Positions 46,066 to 55,400 of a stretch of 64,000 nt of DNA are shown in pieces. The DNA is taken from positions 1-64,000 of the forward strand of contig CAUZFZ010000032.1 in assembly GCA_963579025.1 (NCBI GenBank), written 5' to 3'. The notes beneath the pieces were generated by a model. The model had not been told where the DNA came from. It did no database searches and worked only from the letters and a program-made list of their open reading frames with translations. How positions within the stretch are numbered: the stretch's first letter is position 1; every line of letters begins with the position of its first letter. Position numbers and translations under genes: made by a program. Source of the stretch: CAUZFZ01 sp963579025 (GTDB lineage Bacteria; Planctomycetota; Planctomycetia; Planctomycetales; Planctomycetaceae).

Positions 46066-47138
46066 GTATCGCAGTTGATTTCGGTGCCTCGACGATCGTC
46101 TCACTGCGTCGCAATGGCGAACGGTTGATTGCTCGCTCGTCGCGTCTTGAATACGCCGTGCTGCCCGATTCGCCGGCGCATCGCCGTCTGCTGGAAAGGG
46201 GCCAGGTCTCGTTTCTGACGTGCGAATCCGATCTCGTTCTGGCTGGCGACGCCGCCCATGAAAACGCCGATCTGTTTCGCACGCCCTGCCGGCCGCTGCT
46301 GGTCAACGGTCGAGTCCCCGAGAACGATCCGCTGGCCCGACAGGTTATTGCCCGACTGACCGAATCCGTACTTCCGCCCGCCCAGCAACGCGACGAAATC
46401 TGCGCTGTCACACTTCCGGGAGACGTCACACTCGACGGCTCGGACACGCGATCCGACTTTGAATTTCTGACGCGGATCATCCGCCTGCAGGGATACGAAC
46501 CGTTGATGGTTCCATCCGGCCAGGCACTCGTGCTGGCGGAACTTGTCCGCAGTTCCTTCACCGGCATCGGACTGACATTCGGTCATGCCGGCTGCGAAGC
46601 GCTACTCGCACATCGTGGAGCCGCCATCTGTCACGCATCCACCAGACTCGGGGGAGAATGGCTGGATCAGCAATTACTCGGGCAAATGCGATCGGCTGCA
46701 CCCGGCGATTCAGCACCCATCCCCATCTTTTCATCCGAGCCTGGTGAGGCCGACCAGCTCACGCGGCAGTTAATCACCGCGCGCCGAGAGAGCCTGTCCG
46801 CTCCGGTACATTCGGCGGCAGACAGTCGGGACGTACAGTCCATCGCGTCGCTCCTGGCCGAGTCCTTGAGCACATTGCTGCAGGAATTCTCAGCGGAACT
46901 CAACCGTTCGCCGCAGGCCCTCGACATCCCGCAACCGCTGCCCATCGTCTGCACCGGCGGACTCGCCCGGACACCGGGCATCGGCACGCTGCTGGTCCAG
47001 GCCCTGAAGAGGCACACGCTGCCAGTCGAAACGTGCGAGCCACGTCTGGTAACAGAATGCTCCCAGACAGTCGCCCGCGGATTGCTGATCGCAGCCGAGC
47101 TGGAATCATCCACACGATCATCCAGCAAAGCCGCGTAA
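46062..47138 (+). CDS. Actin-like ATPase (ASKHA superfamily)
   Basis: 358 residues, start fixed by the ATGA overlap with the SLBB-like gene. The three nucleotide-binding motifs of the actin/Hsp70/MreB fold are readable: IAVDFGAST at 3-11 (phosphate 1), GIGLTFGHAGCEALL at 168-182 (phosphate 2) with LGGEWLD at 196-202, and PIVCTGGLARTPGIGTL at 294-310 (adenosine). It is smaller than DnaK and lacks its substrate domain; MreB, FtsA or PilM-like roles are possible. The coupling to a membrane protein favours an envelope-organising role over chaperone work. Confidence 0.75.
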   Translation: MSIAVDFGASTIVSLRRNGERLIARSSRLEYAVLPDSPAHRRLLERGQVSFLTCESDLVLAGDAAHENADLFRTPCRPLLVNGRVPENDPLARQVIARLTESVLPPAQQRDEICAVTLPGDVTLDGSDTRSDFEFLTRIIRLQGYEPLMVPSGQALVLAELVRSSFTGIGLTFGHAGCEALLAHRGAAICHASTRLGGEWLDQQLLGQMRSAAPGDSAPIPIFSSEPGEADQLTRQLITARRESLSAPVHSAADSRDVQSIASLLAESLSTLLQEFSAELNRSPQALDIPQPLPIVCTGGLARTPGIGTLLVQALKRHTLPVETCEPRLVTECSQTVARGLLIAAELESSTRSSSKAA

Positions 47139-47664
47139 ACGCCGATCCCGCAGACCAGCATCGCAAGCGAGGACCTGCGTCTCCCAAACACGGGGCAGAC
47201 ATTGCCCCAGCATCCACCTGCTTAACGGCATATGACAGTTCGCAGCGTCTCTGATTTCTGTGCGAGTGATTACGCGCCTCAGGCTCCCTGTCAGTGCCAG
47301 AACTGAGCGATGAAATCCATTCCCGAAGTCCCAGGACACGGACACGTCCCGGTCTTCGGAAACGCTCTCTATGTCGCCGCAGCCCGGCCAGCGAACTCCG
47401 CGGTCGATGAGCCCGACGTCACAAACGGAATCGGCGCAACTGCATCCGATGTCGTTGACCGCCGCACATCCGCACTCGAGGACAGAGAACGGTCTTGCCA
47501 CGCCGTCAATCGGAAGGCGGTGATCTGGCCAAACTGCGGCGGACCGGGTGGCCCCTGGTCGTTACCATCGGTACACAGACCAGCAGACCGACGCGTGCAT
47601 TCGCAGAAGACGCACTTCTGACAAGTTATTCGTCGCTTATCTGGTCCCGACTCAAGGTATCCGC
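47139..47664. other. Intergenic region, 526 bp
   Basis: Open frames on both strands here are Cys/Arg/Ser-rich and carry no domain, leader or ribosome site, so none is called. No repeat or RNA structure was noticed. Confidence 0.4.
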
Positions 47665-48225
47665 ATGAAAGCCACCGTGATTCTTTGCCTGACTGTTCTA
47701 TTCGCCGGCCCGGTTCGTGCCGCTGATGACGAATTGAAACCCGGACTGAAGCCAGGGGACTATGTCGATGTTTTCTACGTCCACGATATTACGGGGCCGG
47801 CCAAAGGCGACACGCTTTGTTATCGCTGCAAGTATGGCGGCAGACCTGTCGTCACTGTCTTTGTACGTGACATCAAGGACGAGATATTGACCGAGTTGCT
47901 GAAGGGGCTGGACAAGACCGTCGCTCAAAATGCGGATCTGCAGATGCGGGCGCTGCTGGTGCTCCTGACCGACGACCCGGATCCGGCCGAAAAGAAACTG
48001 CGGAAGCTGGCTGAGGATTCCAGAATCAAAAACATTCCGCTGACGATTCACGCCGACGCCGCCGGGCCACCGGCCTATCGCATCTCAGAAGATGCTCAAT
48101 TGACCGTAATGATGTGGGTAGGCGGCCGAGTGAAAGTGAACCGGGCGTTCGGAAAAGAAAAGCAGAAGCTCGAAAAGAAGCACATCAAAGGTCTACTCAA
48201 AGAAACCGATAAGCTGTTTGAGTGA
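47665..48225 (+). CDS. Exported thioredoxin-like protein
   Basis: 186 residues from ATG 47665, which opens a signal peptide (cut after VRAA). A thioredoxin-like part follows: DTLCYRCKYGGRPVVTVFVR has Cys52-Tyr-Arg-Cys55 as a CxxC pair before a beta strand, and the later region IKNIPLTIHAD reads like the cis-Pro strand. The tail is Lys-rich. It may handle disulfides in the periplasm, or be a non-enzymatic relative, as the CYRC pair is unlike classic CGPC. Stands alone. Confidence 0.65.
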   Translation: MKATVILCLTVLFAGPVRAADDELKPGLKPGDYVDVFYVHDITGPAKGDTLCYRCKYGGRPVVTVFVRDIKDEILTELLKGLDKTVAQNADLQMRALLVLLTDDPDPAEKKLRKLAEDSRIKNIPLTIHADAAGPPAYRISEDAQLTVMMWVGGRVKVNRAFGKEKQKLEKKHIKGLLKETDKLFE

Positions 48226-48263
48226 TTCCGACCCGGGATGACCTGGAGCAGTTTACCTTTTCC

Positions 48264-48325
48264 CGTGGCTGGCGTTTCCAGCCGCAGTCGTGAGATGTTC
48301 CTGCAACTGGAAACCCCAGCCACGA
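48264..48325. repeat. GTGGCTGG inverted repeat
   Basis: Left cgtggctggcgtttccag and right ctggaaaccccagccacg pair with two mismatches; inner gcag/ctgc extend the stem. It lies just after the thioredoxin-like gene and could end its transcript. Confidence 0.7.
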
Positions 48326-48651
48326 CAATCCCGACTACGCGATGGCATTTTCTGTCATCCATCTTTCTGTCAGCAAGTTTCGGGATCGAAGGGCCTATGT
48401 GGCTTCTGATACGTACTCAGAAGCCAATACCTGGCGGCACGAAGGTCGAACAAGGAATGCCGAAGTCCGAAGTGAAGCACTTCATCATTCGATATTCATT
48501 GCGAAACGCCAGCGACAACATGTTGGTCGATTCCAGGATCGACGGGCCTGAGTGGAGACGGCTGCTTCAGGAACTGTCCCATGCACCAGCGGCGCGGATC
48601 TCAATTCACTGACTGCGCCAGACTGGTCACCACGATCGGATGGGAACGACC
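48326..48651. other. Intergenic region, 326 bp
   Basis: Short plus-strand frames exist but show no leader, domain or ribosome site. Nothing recognised. Confidence 0.35.
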
Positions 48652-49797
48652 TCAGGACTGCACGGTCGCTGCAGCGAAGCCGACCAGGTCGCCTTTGTCC
48701 TTTGCGGCTGACGCCCATGCGTCACGCTTGCCGGCCTTCTGACACAGTTCCGGATACGAGAACGTCTGCTCGTCCAGAAACCGCAGGTGCTTGGTCGCAA
48801 CTTCGTGCGCCTGCTCCATGCGGTCCGCTTTCAGCAGCAGGTCGACGATGACGTATGCGATCATCTTCTTGTCTTCGTCATCCGGTTCAGCATCGAGTTT
48901 CTGCTGGAAGTAGGCGATTGCGTCATCCACGTTGCGGCCCAGCAGAACGTTGAAGAACTGGACGTGAGCGGGATAACAGTCTTCGAACGGCGCTTCGCTG
49001 CCATATTGAAACTGCTCATCGAGCTGAGATCCGTATTCGGCAAGCTGCACGGCGAGTTCCAGCTCGGGACTGTCGCCATCCAGCGACCGGGCAAAACGCA
49101 CGACCGAGTTCAGATGTGAGACATCCATGTGATAGTTGCCGTCCTGAAACAGCCACTCGCGGCCCATAATCAGTTCGCGCAGTGTTTTCGGAGCAGCTCC
49201 TGGTGGCAGCGACATCCGGCCATCGACCTCTGATTTGACGGTCATCATCAGCTCGTCGTACAGATGCTGCACCATCATCGCGGCCGCTTTTTTCCGGTCC
49301 TCTTCGCCGAGCTGACCGATGACCTGGTCGAGAGCCGTGATCGTGTTGCACGTGCCATTCGACTTCAGCAGGAACTCCAATCCGCGTACGGGATTCGCCC
49401 CCTCGTACAGCGCAATGTTGATCAGCTCCTGCGACTTGTCGTAATCGTCCGGCAGAGTTGCGTTCTCGAGGGCGGCTGAGACTTTCTCCGGTTCCTGAAT
49501 CGTACGGAAATACACCCAGGCGTCGTTGAGCTGATCGTCTTCGAGCAGCAATGTGCCGACTTCCCGGGCTGCATCCACGTAGAACTTCTCAAAGTCGGTG
49601 CGCAGGTCATCCGGGACATCATCCAGGGATGTAGGTCGCATCAGGGGGAGGCCCAGCTCGTGCTTCTTCTTCAGCAGGAGTGCATCGAACAGTTTGTGAT
49701 AGTTCTTTTCGCTCCGCAGTGACTCGGCAAGGAAGTTCAGCGCAGCTTCCGGCCCGTCCGATGCGCTCAGTTCAGCAATCCGGTCAAACGTCGACAT
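48652..49797 (-). CDS. Helical-repeat (TPR-like) cytoplasmic protein
   Basis: 381 residues, almost all alpha-helical and acidic, with TPR-like pairs (ALNFLAESLRSEKNYHKLFD; AWVYFRTIQEPEKVSAALE; DDAIAYFQQKLDAEPDDEDK). No signal peptide or membrane helix. The sequence looks conserved and well formed, but I know no function; a scaffold role is the usual guess for such proteins. It follows the zinc-ribbon coiled-coil gene by 53 bases. Confidence 0.7.
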   Translation of the reverse strand: MSTFDRIAELSASDGPEAALNFLAESLRSEKNYHKLFDALLLKKKHELGLPLMRPTSLDDVPDDLRTDFEKFYVDAAREVGTLLLEDDQLNDAWVYFRTIQEPEKVSAALENATLPDDYDKSQELINIALYEGANPVRGLEFLLKSNGTCNTITALDQVIGQLGEEDRKKAAAMMVQHLYDELMMTVKSEVDGRMSLPPGAAPKTLRELIMGREWLFQDGNYHMDVSHLNSVVRFARSLDGDSPELELAVQLAEYGSQLDEQFQYGSEAPFEDCYPAHVQFFNVLLGRNVDDAIAYFQQKLDAEPDDEDKKMIAYVIVDLLLKADRMEQAHEVATKHLRFLDEQTFSYPELCQKAGKRDAWASAAKDKGDLVGFAAATVQS

Positions 49798-49850
49798 GTT
49801 GATTCCCGCTATTCCTCAAAAGAATTCGACGAGCATCGTCTGCTCGTCAG

Positions 49851-50555
49851 TTATTCTGCCGCATCCAGATAGACCAGCCGGCCGCATTCCCGGCACAACA
49901 GCACCGTCCCGTTTCGCAGCTCGACGCTTTGCTGTGGTGAGAACTGCACGAAACACTCAGAGCACGCATCATTTTCGACCGGAGCAAACGCCTCCGGGCC
50001 ATACGCCATCACCAGCCGCCGGTACATCTCCTGCAGCTTTGATGGCAGGCACTCTAACGCTTCCGGCAGTTCGTTTTCGACGGCCGTGATTCCCGCTCGG
50101 AGTTTCGGCTCTTCCTCCGCAAGGTCCTTTTTCATCGCCTCGACATCCGCCTGGGCGGCTTCCAGTTGCTGCCCCAACTCGGCGAGTTCTGACCGTCCCG
50201 TATCAATCTGCTCCAGAAGTTCCAGGTATTCGTCTTCGAGCGTCTCGTTCGCGGTGGCGTCCGCGTCCATCTGTGACTTGATGATCTCGAATTCTTTGTT
50301 GGACGAGGCCTTGTTGAGTTTGACTTTCAGTTCGGCGATCTGTTGTTCGTTGCTGCGAAACTGCAGGTTTGTCTCATCAGCCGTAATCTGCAGTTGAGTC
50401 AGTTGTTCCTTGTGGGTTGCGATTTCCGCCTGTTTCTTCTCGACGGACTTAGTCCGCACGCGAACTTTGCGGGGTCCGTCCTCAAGCTGTTTCGCGTGCC
50501 ATGCAAGCCGCTGATGCAGCTCGTGGAGCTGTTTGATTCCCCCGGTGGCAGGCAT
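49851..50555 (-). CDS. Coiled-coil protein with C4 zinc ribbon (zf-RING_7 type)
   Basis: 234 residues. About 1-165 is one long coiled coil rich in Glu, Lys and Gln (ASSNKEFEIIKSQMDAD is the usual hairpin turn of the family). The C-terminus carries CSECF and, about twenty residues on, CRECG, a C4 zinc ribbon. The family is widespread in bacteria and often sits near RNase H or primase genes; its role is unclear. Start at ATG 50555. Confidence 0.85.
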   Translation of the reverse strand: MPATGGIKQLHELHQRLAWHAKQLEDGPRKVRVRTKSVEKKQAEIATHKEQLTQLQITADETNLQFRSNEQQIAELKVKLNKASSNKEFEIIKSQMDADATANETLEDEYLELLEQIDTGRSELAELGQQLEAAQADVEAMKKDLAEEEPKLRAGITAVENELPEALECLPSKLQEMYRRLVMAYGPEAFAPVENDACSECFVQFSPQQSVELRNGTVLLCRECGRLVYLDAAE

Positions 50556-50711
50556 TCCCCGGCTCCAATCTGATAACGGACGAGTGTCAGTGACCTCGCG
50601 CGGAGCATACGCAATCGCGAATCCACTTGCGAGCAGAGGCCACGGTCGCTCAACCGACTGGTCGACTACGTCCGACCCCGTGAGACGCCACCGCTGCCCG
50701 ACCGGAAAGCC

Positions 50712-51320
50712 TCACTCTGTCTGTTCGGGCGAGTCATCGATACCTGCCTCCGCCAGCGCCTCGGCCAGCAAATCGACGATATCCAGCTCCCTGGCCCAGT
50801 GTCGCATGTAGTCCACGTCCAGACGATCGCGCTGCACCTGCAAGACTCCCTGCACGTCCAGCCACTGCCGTTCGGAAACGCGATCGGCTTTGGAATACCA
50901 CTCCAGCTTGTTCAGCACGACGTCCTCGGGTGACGGTAGCCATACCTCTGAATCTTCCTCTGATTCACCAACCGGGCCTCGCTGGATGCGGGCGAGGCAT
51001 GATTGATCGTACGGCCGACTCTTCGCGACGAAAACGTCGACTTTGTACGACGTTGCATGGTGTATCAGATTGAAGCAGGATTGCCGTTCAATGGCGGTCT
51101 GGATCATCGAGACGCTCACGTAGTAGTCGTCAGCAAGAGCTGCGACGAAGCGATCCACGTGCCAGAATTCCAGCTCGGCGACCAAGTCCGCATCTGTCGT
51201 AGTACGAGGCATCCCAAGTGCACTGCTGGCTACTGAGCCGCCGACGTAATGAGTGATGTTGAGTGCTTCCAGGCACCGCACCACGGGCATCATGGCGGAT
51301 AACAGGTCGTACTCACTCAT
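50712..51320 (-). CDS. Nucleotidyltransferase-like protein (AbiEii/MNT-like)
   Basis: 202 residues. GGSVASSALG at 27-36 and TTTDADLV with D43/D45 give the nucleotidyltransferase core; VDVFVAK supplies a possible third acid (D of YKVDVFV). PSPEDVVLNKLEWY and SERQWLDVQGVL are the C-terminal helices typical of this group. Its ATG overlaps the stop of the small upstream gene as ATGA. This pairing suggests a toxin-antitoxin-like unit, with this protein as the nucleotide-transferring partner; not proven. Confidence 0.75.
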   Translation of the reverse strand: MSEYDLLSAMMPVVRCLEALNITHYVGGSVASSALGMPRTTTDADLVAELEFWHVDRFVAALADDYYVSVSMIQTAIERQSCFNLIHHATSYKVDVFVAKSRPYDQSCLARIQRGPVGESEEDSEVWLPSPEDVVLNKLEWYSKADRVSERQWLDVQGVLQVQRDRLDVDYMRHWARELDIVDLLAEALAEAGIDDSPEQTE

Positions 51321-51565
51321 GATTCAAGCTGCGCCCGGACCTGTTCAGCCAGATCTCGCCCGTAATTCAGTTCGATGAAGAACAGGTTGCGTTCGCGCTC
51401 TGTCAACTCCGGTCGAGCCCGCCTGATCGCCCGTTTCGAATTCCGGACGGCCATCTCCGTCAGAGAACGCATCATTTGGATTCGCTGCGCTATCGTCGCA
51501 TTCCGCAGCAGTTCGAACTGCAACTCAGCAGCTTCCGGATGCGTGTCGGTTGGGAACTTCGGCAT
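51317..51565 (-). CDS. Small helical partner of the nucleotidyltransferase
   Basis: 82 residues, all helical, strongly basic in the middle (NSKRAIRRARPELTERERN) and ending LNYGRDLAEQVRAQLES. It precedes and overlaps the nucleotidyltransferase gene by four bases. Similar small proteins are common directly ahead of such enzymes; an antitoxin or regulator role is inferred. Confidence 0.7.
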   Translation of the reverse strand: MPKFPTDTHPEAAELQFELLRNATIAQRIQMMRSLTEMAVRNSKRAIRRARPELTERERNLFFIELNYGRDLAEQVRAQLES

Positions 51566-51721
51566 GCTGCCACCGTCTGGGTTGGAGACGTAATGTCGGG
51601 ATCATAACCGCACTCGGATCGTTGCGGGAAAGGAAACGTGAGTCTGCTTGACGCCAACTGCCTTGCCCGATGAAGTTTCACGTCGCGTGAGTTTCGAATT
51701 CCCCATCACAGAGGTTGTCTC

Positions 51722-53692
51722 ATGAAGTGTCTGGCCGCGTGCGCGGTGTTGATCGCAGTCGTCGGCAGTCGCCCGGCAGTCGCCGACGAGGCGTTTCCGC
51801 CACACAAGGTGGCTGGAGACATTTACTACGTCGGTTCGCGGGACATCTCCAGCTATCTGGTCACCTCGCCGGACGGACATGCGATCATCAACAGCGGGTT
51901 CGAGGAAACCGTTCCGTTGATTCGCGCGTCTGTCGAGAAGCTCGGCTTTAAGATGCGTGATGTCAAAGTCCTGCTGCACAGCCATGCGCACTCGGATCAC
52001 GTGGCTGGTCACGCTTTGCTTCAGGAATTGACCGGAGCCACGGTCTTCGTGATGCACGGAGACGATGACGTCATCCGATCTGGCGGCAAGGGCCAGTACC
52101 TGTACACCGACAGCCGCTGGCGACCGTGCCCGGTCGACCGTGTGCTGAAAGACGGAGACAAAGTCGAGATTGGCGGGACGACCCTCGTGGCCCGACGAAC
52201 GGCTGGACACACGCGCGGCTGCACCACCTGGACGTGTCGGGTGACGGACGGGGATAAGAAGCTGGATGTCGTGGTGGTCGGCAGTCCCAACGTCAATCCG
52301 GGATTTCAACTGGTCAACAACGCCGACTATCCCCACATCGCCGACGACTATGCAAAGGGCTTCTCCATCCTGAAGAAGCTGCCCTGCGATGTCTTTCTGG
52401 GAGCGCACGGCAAGTACTACGGAATGCTGGAGAAGTTCGAGCGATTCGGGGACGGCAAGCCCAATCCGTTCATCGATCCCGACGGCTACAAGGCCTACAT
52501 CGAGGAACGTGAGGCAGCGTTTCGGGCGAAGCTCGCCGCACAGCGAGGCTTCAAAAAAGTGCAACTGTCCGATCGCTACTACTGCGACGGCATCGCATCC
52601 GCCGACATCAACGGCGACGGGAACGTGGACATCGTCGCCGGCCCGTACTGGTACGCAGGCCCGACGTTCGAGAGTGCTCACGAGTTCTACCCGGCAGATC
52701 CGCTGCCTCCGGAGCCAAGCCCCAGCAACAGCATGTTCAGCTTCGTGCACGATTTCAGTGGCGATAGCAAGCCAGACATCCTCGTGCTGGGACGTGTGCA
52801 TAAGCATGCCGCGTACTGGTACGAGAATCCCGGCGACGAGGACCGGCTCTGGGAAAAGCACTACGCCTTCGAGCGAGTGCGGGGCGAATCGCCGACGATG
52901 GTCGATCTCGATGGCAACGGTGTGCCGCAGGTCATCTGCCACTGGGATGGCTGCTGGGGCTGGATCGAATCCGACCCGCAGCAGCCCCGCGAGCCATGGA
53001 AGTTCACCGCCATCGGCGACGACGAAGCCTGGCCGCAGTTTTATCACGGCGAAGGAGTCGGCGACGTAAACGGTGACGGTCGGCTCGACCTGATCATCAA
53101 CGACGGCTGGTTCGAACAGCCAGACCCGGACACCGAGGATGGCTGGGCGTTCCGCCGGCACAAGTTCTCGACCGACAAAGGCGGAGCCCAGATGCTGGTT
53201 TACGACGTCGATGGCGACGGGGACAACGACGTAATCTCGTCCATCAACGCACACGGATGGGGGCTCGCCTGGTTCGAGCAGAAAAGTGACGACGAGGGCG
53301 CGGTCTCGTTCGAAGAGCATCGGATCATGGGTGACCGCTCCGAAGAACCGAACTACGGGGTCGCCTTCTCTCAGCCGCATGCACTGACTCTGGCCGATGT
53401 CGACGGAGACGGTCTGCAGGACATCGTGACCGGCAAACGCATGTGGGCGCACGGACCAAAAGGCGATGTCGAACCGAATGCGGCTCCGGTTGTTTACTGG
53501 TTCCAGTTACTGCGCGAATCGAATGGGAAGGTGCGTTACATCCCGCATCTGATCGACGATCACTCTGGAGTCGGCGTCCAGATCGCCGCAACCGACGTCA
53601 ACAACGACAAACGTACGGATATCCTGACGGTGTCCAAGCTGGGCACGTTCGTGTTTCTCAATGCCAACCGTGAGTCGCCGTCCAGTCGCTGA
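51722..53692 (+). CDS. Subclass B3 metallo-beta-lactamase-fold protein fused to FG-GAP/VCBS repeats
   Basis: 656 residues with a signal peptide (cut near VAD at 20-22). Residues 25-265 are a metallo-beta-lactamase fold of B3 type: HAHSDH gives ligands H88, H90, D92, H93, with H163 (AGHTRG) and H229 (LGAHGKYY). Residues 285-650 are FG-GAP/VCBS repeats with calcium loops of DxNGDGxxD form (ADINGDGNVD, DVNGDGRLD, DVDGDGDND, DVDGDGLQD). Each half is common in planctomycetes; joined in one chain is unusual. A beta-lactamase, lactonase or other hydrolase anchored to a propeller is possible. Opposite-strand long frames are shadows. Confidence 0.85.
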   Translation: MKCLAACAVLIAVVGSRPAVADEAFPPHKVAGDIYYVGSRDISSYLVTSPDGHAIINSGFEETVPLIRASVEKLGFKMRDVKVLLHSHAHSDHVAGHALLQELTGATVFVMHGDDDVIRSGGKGQYLYTDSRWRPCPVDRVLKDGDKVEIGGTTLVARRTAGHTRGCTTWTCRVTDGDKKLDVVVVGSPNVNPGFQLVNNADYPHIADDYAKGFSILKKLPCDVFLGAHGKYYGMLEKFERFGDGKPNPFIDPDGYKAYIEEREAAFRAKLAAQRGFKKVQLSDRYYCDGIASADINGDGNVDIVAGPYWYAGPTFESAHEFYPADPLPPEPSPSNSMFSFVHDFSGDSKPDILVLGRVHKHAAYWYENPGDEDRLWEKHYAFERVRGESPTMVDLDGNGVPQVICHWDGCWGWIESDPQQPREPWKFTAIGDDEAWPQFYHGEGVGDVNGDGRLDLIINDGWFEQPDPDTEDGWAFRRHKFSTDKGGAQMLVYDVDGDGDNDVISSINAHGWGLAWFEQKSDDEGAVSFEEHRIMGDRSEEPNYGVAFSQPHALTLADVDGDGLQDIVTGKRMWAHGPKGDVEPNAAPVVYWFQLLRESNGKVRYIPHLIDDHSGVGVQIAATDVNNDKRTDILTVSKLGTFVFLNANRESPSSR

Positions 53693-53716
53693 ATTCCCGG
53701 TGTTGGTCTTATTGAT

Positions 53717-53861
53717 CTTAATCTTAATCCTACTCGTAATCTTAATCTCTGACCGAGACTTCCCTTCTCGGGTCAGGGTCAGGCAACGATCCAACGCCAC
53801 ACCGTTCGATCGCCTCTGCCTGCTCTGTCGGGATTAAGATTAAGAGTAGGATTAAGATTAG
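53717..53861. repeat. Inverted repeat of cttaatcttaatcct type
   Basis: Left arm 53717-53747 and right arm 53832-53861 are near-exact reverse complements of about 30 bases made of taat/atta words, around an 84-base spacer that has its own small hairpin. It could be a non-autonomous element or a REP pair. Confidence 0.75.
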
Positions 53862-54035
53862 GATTGAAAGAGGCGGGACCGAACGATGACGCATGCGAGT
53901 TCAACTTGCGGCCTGATTCGAACCGCCGGATACTCTCCCCTTCCGATTTTCTGAGAAGTCCTCCCCCCGCGCCGCCGATTTCACTTCAGCGGCCGAATCG
54001 CTTTCCATGACACTCCCCGAAACACTGGTGACCTA

Positions 54036-55382
54036 ATGGGTATCTGGCGCAACTGTGAAGGAACGACCCGCCGCGACTGTTTGAAACTGGGCCTGGGCGG
54101 TTTCTTCGGCACGGGGCTGGTCGATGGGCTTCGCATGCAAGGCCTTGCTGCCGAAGCCGTCAACCGCCCCGCTGCAACGGCGAAAAGCTGTATCCTGGTC
54201 TGGATGGATGGCGGACCGACTCACTTTGAGACGTTCGATCCAAAACCTGATGCGCCGGCCGAGGTCCGTGGTGACTTCGACCATATCGCGACGACCCTGC
54301 CGGGTGTGCATTTCTCACAGCACATGCAGCGTCTGGCCACGATGACAGACCGGGTCTCGCTGATCCGCTCGATCCGACACAACCAGGGCAATCACGGCGC
54401 CGGTAATCACTACATGATGACGGGGGCGCCGCCGCGAATTCCCGTCAGTTGCGGCGCTTTTGTCAGTTTTCACCCCAGCATCGGATCCGTCACGGCCAAA
54501 GAACTGGGCCAGCCCAACGGACTGCCGTCGTACTTTTCTCTCGCTCGTATGTCCCGCTCGGGTGGACCGAACTTCCTGGGCGCCGAGTTCGCGCCGTTCG
54601 TCGTCGGTGATGACCCAAACTCTTCCAGTTTCCGAGTCCGCGACGTCGCTCTGCCGAAAGGCCTGACTGAGGACGGATTCCAGCATCGTTCCGATCTGCG
54701 TCAGATCATCGACCGGTTGCCACGCATCAATGACGAGACCGCCGGCGATCCCGTTCTGGCTCTCGACGAGTACTACCGGCAGGGATTTGACCTGATTACA
54801 TCAACAGCGGCTCAGGCGGCATTTGACATTCATCAGGAGCCCGATGAAGTCCGCGAACGATACGTTCGGAATTCGTTTGGCCAGCGCTGCCTGCTGGCTC
54901 GTCGGCTGGTCGAAGGCGGTGTGCCTTTCGTGACCGTTTACGACGGCGGCTGGGATCATCACACAGACGTGTTCGGCCGGTGTCGCAAGCGGTTGCCGGA
55001 CTGGGACCGTTCCGTCGCGACACTGATCGAAGACCTGGACGACCGCGGCATGCTCGACACGACGCTAGTCATTGCGCTCGGGGAGTTCGGTCGCACACCG
55101 AAGATTTCCAAGCTAAGCGGTACTAAGCTGCCAGGCCGTGATCACTGGGCGAACGCAATGTCCGTCCTGATGGCGGGCGGCGGAACACCGGGCGGACTTG
55201 TCGTCGGGGCGACGGACAAGAACGGCTATTCGGCGGTGGAAGACGTCAAGTCGCCGGAGAACTTCGTGTCGACGATTTACACGAAGCTGGGCATCGATCC
55301 GAACACGATCTACCACACGCCACAAGGCCGACCGACGCACCTGGTCAGCGACCCCACACCGATCGATACGTTGCTCGGCTAA
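54036..55382 (+). CDS. DUF1501 protein, intact
   Basis: 448 residues. Twin-arginine leader TRRDCLKLG at 11-19, then the full family core: LVWMDGGPTHFETFDPKP, SIRHNQGNHGAGNHYM, FGQRCLLARRLVEGGVPFV, LGEFGRTPKI and GRDHWANAM. These proteins are sulfatase/alkaline-phosphatase-fold relatives exported by Tat; substrates are unknown. Unlike most relatives it has no PSD1 gene beside it. It serves here as a reference for the split DUF1501 gene. Confidence 0.92.
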   Translation: MGIWRNCEGTTRRDCLKLGLGGFFGTGLVDGLRMQGLAAEAVNRPAATAKSCILVWMDGGPTHFETFDPKPDAPAEVRGDFDHIATTLPGVHFSQHMQRLATMTDRVSLIRSIRHNQGNHGAGNHYMMTGAPPRIPVSCGAFVSFHPSIGSVTAKELGQPNGLPSYFSLARMSRSGGPNFLGAEFAPFVVGDDPNSSSFRVRDVALPKGLTEDGFQHRSDLRQIIDRLPRINDETAGDPVLALDEYYRQGFDLITSTAAQAAFDIHQEPDEVRERYVRNSFGQRCLLARRLVEGGVPFVTVYDGGWDHHTDVFGRCRKRLPDWDRSVATLIEDLDDRGMLDTTLVIALGEFGRTPKISKLSGTKLPGRDHWANAMSVLMAGGGTPGGLVVGATDKNGYSAVEDVKSPENFVSTIYTKLGIDPNTIYHTPQGRPTHLVSDPTPIDTLLG

Positions 55383-55400
55383 CCGCTCGTAGTAACGGTC

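Noticed and set aside
47310..47621. 103-codon plus-strand frame in the gap after the actin-like gene
   Set aside because: No leader, ribosome site or domain; composition unlike neighbouring proteins.
48238..48612. 124-codon plus-strand frame
   Set aside because: It starts inside an inverted repeat and has no recognisable protein character.
51602..53452. 616-codon open frame on the minus strand
   Set aside because: It is antisense to the lactamase/FG-GAP gene, whose zinc and calcium motifs are unambiguous; the antisense frame has no domain and comes from GC-rich third positions.
53717..53861. CRISPR array at the attaagatt words
   Set aside because: The words form one inverted pair around a single spacer, not regularly spaced direct repeats; no cas gene is in the window.
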